Assembly (NCBI GenBank): GCA_964036665.1
Contig: OZ038530.1
Location: 15,819,001 to 15,883,000 of the forward strand
Origin: Gordius sp. MW1
Lineage: Eukaryota; Nematomorpha; Gordioida; Gordea; Gordiidae
Reading direction: 5' to 3'
DNA: 64,000 nt
The notes under the pieces were generated by a model. The model did no database searches, had not been told where the DNA came from, and was given only the letters and a program-made list of their open reading frames with translations. Shown here one piece after another: positions 56,155 to 64,000 of this stretch (position 1 is the stretch's first letter; each line of letters opens with the position of its first letter). The position numbers and the translations under genes are program-made.

Positions 56155-56340
56155 GTGAAAGGGGTTGGAATATATTTTATAAAGGGGAAATAATAACAAT
56201 TGGTAACGAATCTATAAATCGCGAGTTTGTATACCAATAGATAACGATAAACATTCAGATTAAAGTTAATTCTCTTCGTGTATTCTTTCTCTTATCACCT
56301 TGTGCATATCACAACCAAATCACATTCAAGGTAAATGAAT
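56155..56340 (+). repeat. Dispersed repeat, possible LTR fragment (copy 2)
   Basis: Matches 6590-6775 closely (ATAAATCGCGA, TATACCAATAGATAACGATA, TTAAAGTTAATTC, TCTTATCACCTTGTGC). It directly abuts MITE copy 3 and is followed by ATTCAAGGTAAATG. GTGAAAGGGGTTGGAATATA, at its left edge, recurs at 56920 as GAAAGGGGTTGGAATATAA. Confidence 0.45.
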
Positions 56341-56399
56341 TTGTTTCCATACAGATACTCCCCCTCTAAAAAAAATTCGGCTCATTTAGCTGGCCAGTT

Positions 56400-57640
56400 T
56401 GTGGTTGTATGGCGTCAGTGTTCGCGTGAGTGTGGTTGATAGTGTGGTGATTGAGGTGTGAATGATGGTTGGAAGTTTTTGTGCTATCCAATATATTAGT
56501 AGACATGTCGCGAGCAGACTAATCTATATTGGAATCGCAGTCTTCCATCAGTTAAATAGGTCAGTGGTGGGGAAAATGCTGGTAATAGCAGCTGTTATAT
56601 GTCCTGCATCATCTCGCCGAAATTGTAGTTCTTGCTCATAAAAAAGGGCGTAAAGGTTTTTGTTGACTTGCTTGTGATGGCTATGATGAGTAGGGGACAA
56701 TTTTCATCTCTGGCTTGCAAAAGAGAGCGTTTGGGGGAGAAATAAAAAAACATAGGCTCTCCCGTTATGCTAGGTAACCAACTTAGAACCTGGGGTTATA
56801 AGTTTTCTGGGGGGTGGGAATTAAATAAATTCGGCTCCGCCGAAATGCGGGGTTAAAGTGTCCTGGGGGATGAATAAAAAGATTCGGCTCCCCCGAAATT
56901 CGGGCTCACCAGTTTTAGAGAAAGGGGTTGGAATATAATTTTAAAGATTCAAAGTAGAACTTAACATATTTAAGGCAGTCTATATTACCATCATCAATTA
57001 TAGCGCATAGTGTTTATATCAGGTTTACTATAGCGTTATAAGTTACAAAGTGCGAGTTTTAATGATAATATTATTTACAGAATTGATAACTAGTTGCACA
57101 TATTAAAACGTTGTAAAAACAACAATAAAAACAGCATTATTATAGGATTAAGAACACAGGGTTTTAAACTTTAAATTAAAGTGCACGTATTAAATTTATG
57201 ACAAAAATCATTATGATTAACTAACTTTGCTATTAAATAGTTATTTATCATATACAGTATAGGTTCGTGTATTTATTTTGTATTGCACAATTATAGAAAT
57301 CATAGTAAATTTGAATACATCTGCCAAACCAGGTATAATGTGAAAAGTAATGCATATGACAAAACTATGTATTCGCATAATGTCTTATTAAGGTTCGAAA
57401 TTTTGGAAGATTACTATTTATTAATTGAACCATAACAATTCAAGAAAACTCATGATTTAATATTTAATTTATTACGGTATCATTAAATACTCTATTGTAC
57501 ATTTGAAATCGTTAGGTGGGTTTTCAAAAGTCTAGAGCCACCTTAGCTTAGCTTGTTTAATTATTCAAACTGATTGACCACCAATTTATAATTACCACAT
57601 CAAGCCGGATGAGTAACTACGAAATTCAAATATGCTTTAG
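56400..57640. other. Transposon-derived filler, no gene seen
   Basis: The minus strand near 56690-56520 has a short frame (KQVNKNLYALFYEQELQFRR, DDAGHITAAITS) that looks like coding debris, but I cannot assign it. TTCGGCTC...CGAAAT words repeat at 56830 and 56885. The remainder is AT-rich; part of 56950-57250 recurs at 62030-62300 (TAAGGCAGTCTATATTACCA against TAAGGCAAACG..., CATCATCAATTATA, AACTAGTTGCACA). Confidence 0.35.
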
Positions 57641-57650
57641 TAATATTTAG

Positions 57651-59926
57651 GGGAGACCGGGGACTAAATAGCCATAAAAAATAATCGCGTTTTAAAAAAA
57701 CTAAAAATTATTTTTTCAATTTTTTTGTTGGAACTAAATTTTAAGGTCTATTTTTACTTTAGGAAAAAAATTCGCATTGAAAAAATTAATAGTTTTTTCA
57801 CAAATTAAATTTTTAAATAACAAAAATCCTAATAATTTAAAAAATGCCCGGGGCAAGTCATAGCCTCTGGCGGGGGATAATCCCTTACGTTTTTACTTCC
57901 TATTGGTGTATGCTAACTCAAATCAATAAACAGATTGTTTTATTGTAAAGAACATACCGAATGCAAATGTAATATGGTTATATTTTACATAAAACAAATA
58001 AAAAAAGGTCAAGATGACAATCTAATTTAGCTACCCATAAAAGACAAATTATGCAATGGAAATTTTTTTTAAATAGTCTCTTTATATTCCAAATTACACT
58101 AAGAGAAATTATTATTAAACAAAATATTGTTTTTAAATTTTGACATTTGTCTACGCAATGAAAAATGGCTAGAACTAGCCCCTCTCCGACTAGCCCCGAC
58201 CCCTATTTTTATGAAAAAACAAAAATTTAACATGTTATATTACGAATAAAAATTTAAATAATAGACGGTTTTTATATAAAAAATATCCCTTTATAAGATA
58301 AAGCCAAAAAAATTTTATGTGTTAATTAGGGCTGCACCGATATCGGTATCGGTATCGGTATCGGTACCGATATCACGATTTTTTAACGATATCGGTATCG
58401 GTTATTAATCGACCGATACCGATACCGATACCGATACTTGAAACTTTTTTTACAAATATTTTATATTTGTTAGAGCTGTATATCTATATACTTTTTAAAT
58501 TAAATTTTACTTAATTGCTGTTAAATCTAATTTATTTTTTCATTGATTTATTCATTCAAATTTCTACCACCACTTATTTATATTATTATGTAAGTTAGTT
58601 TATATTTAAAATTTATAATATAATGTATTTATTTTTATATTATATATTGTACATACGATTTTTAATATATATATTATATAATATTTATCAACAAAGCATT
58701 TAAAATATTTTAAATTAGAATAACATTCTATGTTGTGTATTATTAATTCAAATGGCCTTACATTGACTTTATTTAAATTAAATTATATTTAGGTCTAAAA
58801 GCAAGTCATTAATTTGGAATTATTTTATAATTGATGAGAACTCAGCACATATTGCAGCCTGTACAATTGATAACTGCAATAAATATGAAAAAAAAATTTG
58901 GAATATTTTAAATAAAGCTTTATAAATATTAACAGGTGTCTTTTTTATAAGATGTAAATTATCGGTATCGGTATCGGTATCGGTATATTTATTTAAATAT
59001 CGGTAGTATCGGTATCGGTATCGGTTAAAAATTTGATATCGGTGCAGCCCTAGTGTTAATGTATCCACAATAAGGGCTACCATTAATGAATCCACACTCC
59101 TTCTATTTTAGTAATATAAATATAAATAACCATGTACAATTGGCCGGGGTAAATTAATGAATATAATATCAGTCGGATAATGCTCTTCCGAAGAATATTA
59201 AAGGTCAAAGCTGAATGATGGCCGGGGGTTAAATTTCCGTGTAATCTAGGCTAGAACGAACCGGCAAAATGAAAGGTCTTGGATTAAGGCCGTTAAGTTC
59301 TTCGTCGATACTGCAACTGGACCCACGCGTTCTAAAGGTGCAAAATAAACATCTTCCCCCGCAGGACTAACGTGTCTTGAGCAAACTAAATATCTCCTCC
59401 CGCAGGACTAAATAACAAATTAATAACTGCTCAGAAAATTAAAATAACTGATCAGAAAATTAAATAACTGATTATATCATGGTCAAATTCTCGCTATTTA
59501 AATCTTGTCAATGCGCCTCTCAATTTGCATGAGCCATGAGGGATGCCGACCGTTCGACGTCTGCATCAAATTAGTGCACGTCTATTTACATAACTAAATA
59601 CATTACCTTTTTATTCATACGCTTACATTAGCGTAGGCGCGTGAAAATTAAGTTATCTAACAGCTATAAAAATAACTAAACTAATTTGAATAGGCACCAA
59701 CTACCATTTGTGTAAAACACAAAATTTTTTCAAGGCTACTAATAGCCCAAAAATCGTTTTTCCTCTATAAAAATTTTATTTTTTATTAACAAAAAATTTT
59801 TACTTACACATTATGAAAAAATACATATTTGGTTTATATTTTAATTATATATCATTATTATTTTAAAAAATAATTACAAAGGTAATAGTAACCCCGGGTT
59901 ACGATTAGCCTCGGTCTCCCCTACTA
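57651..59926. mobile_element. Candidate larger element with GGGGAGACCG ends
   Basis: Left AGGGGAGACCGGGGAC and right CGGTCTCCCCT are inverted and 2.3 kb apart, and the hAT-type MITE 58327-59052 is nested inside. CCGGGG/CCCCGG words recur inside (GGCCGGGGTAAATTAA at 59143, CCCCGGGTTACG at 59892). No target duplication was found and no transposase frame is visible, so the boundary call is tentative. Confidence 0.35.
58327..59052. mobile_element. hAT-type non-autonomous element with ATCGGT-array ends
   Basis: Flanked by a perfect 8-bp target duplication GTGTTAAT (58319-58326 and 59053-59060). Termini TAGGGCTGCACCGATATC and GATATCGGTGCAGCCCTA are perfect inverted repeats of 18 bp. Just inside both ends are arrays of the hexamer ATCGGT: left (ATCGGT)n turning into its complement (CCGATA)n, right two blocks of TATCGG. 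The interior is AT-rich without a frame. The duplication length and the GGGCTGCACC-type end fit the hAT superfamily. Confidence 0.82.
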
Positions 59927-60005
59927 TTCCATCAAAACTCATTCTAAGCCTAAAAATTTTGTAACATTTAATAATGCTATTGTTGTAGATAGCAATTAAA
60001 ATTTA

Positions 60006-60160
60006 ATAATTAAGCGTGAGAAACTAATTATCGTCTGCGATTAAGGGTTTGTTTAAAGCACTAATTGGAAACTAATTTTCGTCTGCGCGATTCATAATTA
60101 AGCGTGAGAAACTAATTATCGTCTGCGATTAAGGGTTTGTTTAAAAGCACTAATTGGAAG
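60006..60160. repeat. Tandem duplication, 88-bp period
   Basis: TAATTAAGCGTGAGAAACTA, ATTATCGTCTGCGATTAAGG and GTTTGTTTAAA-GCACTAATTGG occur twice, offset by 88 bp. Non-coding. No relation to neighbouring families was noticed. Confidence 0.75.
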
Positions 60161-60900
60161 CAGACGAATTTGTAAAGGGCATTTTCTCGTTGAGATGTGC
60201 AGTACATCGAACTTTCTGCATCTCTCATGCAAATTGAGAAGGGGATGTACAGGGTATATAAGGATGAATTTGTACTTTACATTTAATCGTTATATTTTTA
60301 TTTCTGTAGCTAGCAAATCGTTCGAAAGAAGTCTAAAGTCCTATAATCCCATACCGTAATTTACCCATAGACACCACCAGTTCTAGTCTATTGATTGCAC
60401 GAATATTCCCCCCTTCGCCATCTTCATACATCGACATTTTACTTTAATCCTGAAGATCATTATACGATCGATAATTGGTTTATTGGATTTATAATTCAAA
60501 TTCGCCCAATATTGTTTTTTATTAATTGCATACCTAAATAAAGGAGTTCAATCGAAATCTACTTACAATCATTAATTACAAATATCACACTGGTAACGCG
60601 GACATATCTGTGATAGTACTTACAAAAACCTACTTACAATACAACAAATAAAATAGCTATGGATACAAATATGTGCTAATTATATTATAAAATTATTCAC
60701 ATACCTTAAGGGTCAACCATACTTAAATAAATGATTGCCAAGTTTTAAATTTTTTGCAAAAATATATAATATTTACTACACTTAGGAATTTTTTTGATAT
60801 AAAGTATATTCCATACATATTGATTTACACTTCATATCTTTAATGTAAATCATGCAAATTATAATACACAATAATTTACTAAAATCTAACGATCAATAAA

Positions 60901-62650
60901 AAGTCGAGATCTCGCCAAGAATATTTCGTTTCGTCTCGACATCAAAATTCTCGCCTCGATCTCGACTCCATTTTTCAAATTTTCGTCTCGTCTCGGCTTA
61001 TTTTTATCTGTAACAAGTAAAAGCACAACAAACATTTTATTTTAAAAAAAATTATTAACATAGTGAGAAAAACTAATTATATTATTTACAGAGTGTTCCA
61101 GCTATTTAAACATAAACTATATTTTAAATTAGCAGACGACAATTTATTTCTTTTATTAGTCGGGGTATTGACGGCGAACGAGAATATTCTTTCGCTAAGG
61201 ACTGATGTAGGGGCTTGTCCCAAATAATCCTGTGTGGTAATTATTTTTAACGACAAATTATCCTTGTTTCATTTCCGATAAATTAATTGTAAATATTCAT
61301 GCCATAGGTTAGGCAATATAAAAATATAAAATCAAATAAACATTTTTCGAGGAAGAGGGAAGCTGGCTAAAATTTTATTACATTCTATTTGTAATTAAAA
61401 ATAAAAATTAAACAACCAACAAGTCGGGTTCGCTGCTGGGCCTACTCGGCTAAGGGGTGGGGCAGGCTACCGTAAAAAATCATTTTTATCCAAAAAAATA
61501 GTCACAAAAAAATTTAATTATGAAAATTTTATAACCCCCTCCTTCATAGTGTTTCGATCTCGACTCGTCTCGGTCTAAAAAAATCTCGGTCTCGTCTCGT
61601 CTCGACGAGAATTCTCGTCTCGTCTCGACATTTAAAAAAAATATATACGCAAAAAATTTCTCCTCTTTTATTAAAAATAATAAATAAGTGTTCAAAAATC
61701 CAAATGGCAAACTTTTATATTTTTGGAAAAACTCTAATACACACTCTTTAAAGATTTAGCGGGACACGACATCTCATTGACAATATAAAGATATGAATTA
61801 ACTCATAAAGATAACATTTTCTATAAAAAGTGCAGACTAAAAAAACTATAAATAAATTTGAAATATAGAAAATTAAATTTTACTGTTCCAGCAAATTATA
61901 ACATTTGTATCAAAACTGTGTCTGTCAACTATAAATGGACTTCAAAAATTATAAGTTCGTTTATAGTTGACTTAGTTGCATAATTGAGCAAATTGAGACT
62001 CTTTATTAACCCTTGCTAAAGCTTCAAAGTAGACCTTAACATATTTAAGGCAAACGTTTAAGTCTATTTATATAACCATCATCAATTATAACCCATAGTG
62101 TTTATTGCGTGTATACTATAGCGTTATAAACCACAAAGTGGGAGTGACATTTAATGATGTTATTATTATTTACAGAATCGATAACTAGTTGCACAAATTA
62201 AAACGTTGTAAAAATAACAATAAAAGCAGCATTATTATAGGATTAAAAACATAAAGTTTTAAAATTTAAATTAAAGAGTACGTATTTAAATGTATGACAA
62301 AAATCAACCATACTTGGGTAAATGATTGCCAAATTTTTATTTTTTGCAAAAATATATAATATTTACTACACTTAGGATTTTTTTTAATATCAAAATATTC
62401 CAAACATATTGATTTATACTTAATATACCTTAAATGTAAATCATGTAAATTAAAATACACAATAATTTACTAAAATATAATGATCAATAAAAAGTCGAGA
62501 TCTCGCCGAGAAAATCTCGTATCGTCTCGTCTCGACATCAAAATTCTCGTCTCGATCTCGACTCCATTTTTCAAATTCTCGTCTCGTCTCGTCTCGGTTT
62601 TTCGAGACGAGACGAGACGAGACCGAGATTTTTCTCGGTTTTTCCGCATC
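60901..62650. repeat. Cluster of elements with CTCGT/GAGAC-array ends
   Basis: Three arrays of TCTCGTCTCG words (60901-61010, 61545-61640, 62491-62650) separated by AT-rich blocks. Blocks at 60720-60900 and 62300-62490 are near copies (GATTGCCAA, AAAAATATATAATATTTACT, ACACTTAGGA, CACAATAATTTACTAAAAT), so two adjacent insertions of one family are likely. The array at 62590-62650 is a hairpin: GTCTCGTCTCGGTTTTTCGA, then its complement. Frames of 60-75 residues here only translate the arrays. Confidence 0.6.
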
Positions 62651-63019
62651 ACTACTCCTTCATAAAATCCTTCTTATGTTTCTAGGTTTTTATAAGTGTC
62701 TTGAAGTCTTTGATGTAACTAAAGTATAATATTTTAACCCATTTAATTTAGTTATTAATCAAAAAACTTTAGGAATTTCCCGCCCCCCCCCCTCATTTAA
62801 GCCACTGATTTATCCACAGTGTTGCTATTTTATGTTAAAAAAAGTAAATAGTACAAAGTACCCCCTCCCCCTCATGCCTTATTTGTTTTATCAATGTGAT
62901 GGTTAATGTAACTAATGTAATGGTACATGTGGCGGTTCACATTTGTAACAAAAAAAATTGTTTTGTCCCCCCCATGGCCCATTATCAGCTAAATGCCCTT
63001 CATCTGGTAAGCTGCCCCC

Positions 63020-63990
63020 TCTCCAAATATAATAAGTCCTCCTACAGCACTAGAAATTGAATCTAATAATAATATTGACATTATACCTAACTCTAATACA
63101 TTTCCAGCTACCCCTAATAATGTTTATTACAGTGATGAGCCTCTGGATTTAACATGGAGTAAAGTCCTTTTGGCACATGGCTTCACCCCCACAATTTCAA
63201 GAATTCCAAGAGGAGCACGACCTTGTTTGCAACAATTTTTAATAAACTTGCTAAATACTATCATAAGTGATCCACACAACATTGTTGCATGGGAAAAATT
63301 AATCAAATTCTCTTATCACATTTTGGCCCCACCCAAATCTAAGGAAACAAACTTCTCACAAAAAATTAAAAATGAAATTTTGAATTTTGACATTAATAAT
63401 ACACTAGCAGATTATACACCTGATGAACGAAAATTAATATCATCAACTCTAAAACAAACAGCAACTAGGATATCCAGGAAAATTCACTCATTTAATATAA
63501 AAGGAGCCATGAGACTTTTAGAGGAGAACAATCCAATTGTAACCCCTAGTCAGGAATCATATGAACACCTCCTTGCCAAACACCCAAAACATTTGTCTCA
63601 GTATTGCTTCCCCCTTGTGCCATCCAACTTAACCCTAGAATCCTCAGAAATTAGTGAAGCTAGCCATTCCTTTCCAATTGACTCTGCTGCAGGTTTGGAT
63701 GGTATCAAACCAATTTAGCTTCAAGATCTTATTAAAATTAAAAATATCAATTCTTCAATTCTGCTCGTTGCACTAACTAAATTTGCAATTTAATTATTAA
63801 TGGCAACATTTCTCAAGAAGTACGACCAATAATTTTCGGGGCCAAGTTACTTGCTATTCACAAACAGAACAAAACTCTAAGACCGATCGCCATCGGCGGA
63901 GTCTTCCGGAGAATCATATCTAAAGTTATACGCAAATCAATCAAGCATAATTTATCCCCATCTCTAATGCCTCACTAAGCTAGGATTTGG
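63020..63990 (+). pseudogene. Broken reverse transcriptase of a non-LTR-type retrotransposon
   Basis: A frame open from about 63030 to 63718 reads EPLDLTWSKVLLAHGFTPTI, SYHILAPPKS, TRISRKIHSFNIKGAMRLL and SAAGLDGIKP, the region just before and at the start of the RT domain. After a stop at 63716 and frameshifts the RT continues as GAKLLAIHKQNKTLRPIAIG and GVFRRIISKVIRKSIKHNL before leaving the window. The order N-terminal fingers, AGLDG, RPIA-G, FRRIISK is typical of reverse transcriptases of invertebrate retroelements. The frame breaks mean the visible part is inactive. Confidence 0.7.
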
Positions 63991-64000
63991 TGTTAAAGGG

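Noticed and set aside
56520-56690. Short frame with KQVNKNLYALFYEQ and AGHITAAITS
   Set aside because: Looks like coding debris but is too short and isolated to assign to any retroelement family.
1-64000. CRISPR arrays, operons, bacterial promoters, rRNA genes
   Set aside because: None seen. Split genes and transposon types show a eukaryotic nuclear sequence; the tandem repeats lack spacer structure.

Overview
This is a strongly AT-rich animal nuclear sequence. Genes are split into many short exons by GT-AG introns, and the rest is packed with small transposons and their debris. I built gene models by hand, joining exons only where a splice acceptor and donor were visible and the codon phase closed. 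Three genes were found, all on the minus strand. (1) 28856 to 9803: a complete receptor tyrosine kinase of the MET/RON family (signal peptide, Sema, PSI, IPT repeats, one membrane helix, kinase, tyrosine tail), 20 exons, about 1579 residues. (2) 32929 to 32284: a small secreted protein with two chitin-binding type-2 (CBM14) domains, lacking only its first exon. (3) 52432 to 35368: a complete, unusually compact KNL1/Spc105 kinetochore scaffold (PP1-docking RVSF, two MELT-like motifs, coiled coil, tandem RWD), 18 exons, about 710 residues.

The CBM14 gene and the gene structure point to an invertebrate, most simply a chitin-bearing one (arthropod or other ecdysozoan, though molluscs and annelids also use CBM14). 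I cannot name the phylum.

Layout: 1-9800 holds retroelement and hAT debris; 9.8-28.9 kb the MET-like receptor with MITEs in its introns; 29.8-30.7 kb a Gypsy gag relic; 32.3-32.9 kb the chitin-binding gene; 35.4-52.4 kb KNL1, whose introns hold a satellite array, a tRNA-like sequence and a piggyBac-like element; 52.5-64 kb dense transposons (MITEs, hAT remnants, elements with microsatellite-like ends) ending in a broken reverse transcriptase.

The three genes have no evident shared pathway: receptor signalling at the cell surface, extracellular chitin matrix, and chromosome segregation. The most interesting points are the full MET-like receptor with no MET-type furin site in its Sema domain, a MITE that appears to supply the splice acceptor and first codons of the receptor's transmembrane exon, the minimal KNL1, and a MITE with a perfect 9-bp target duplication about 60 bp upstream of the KNL1 start codon.
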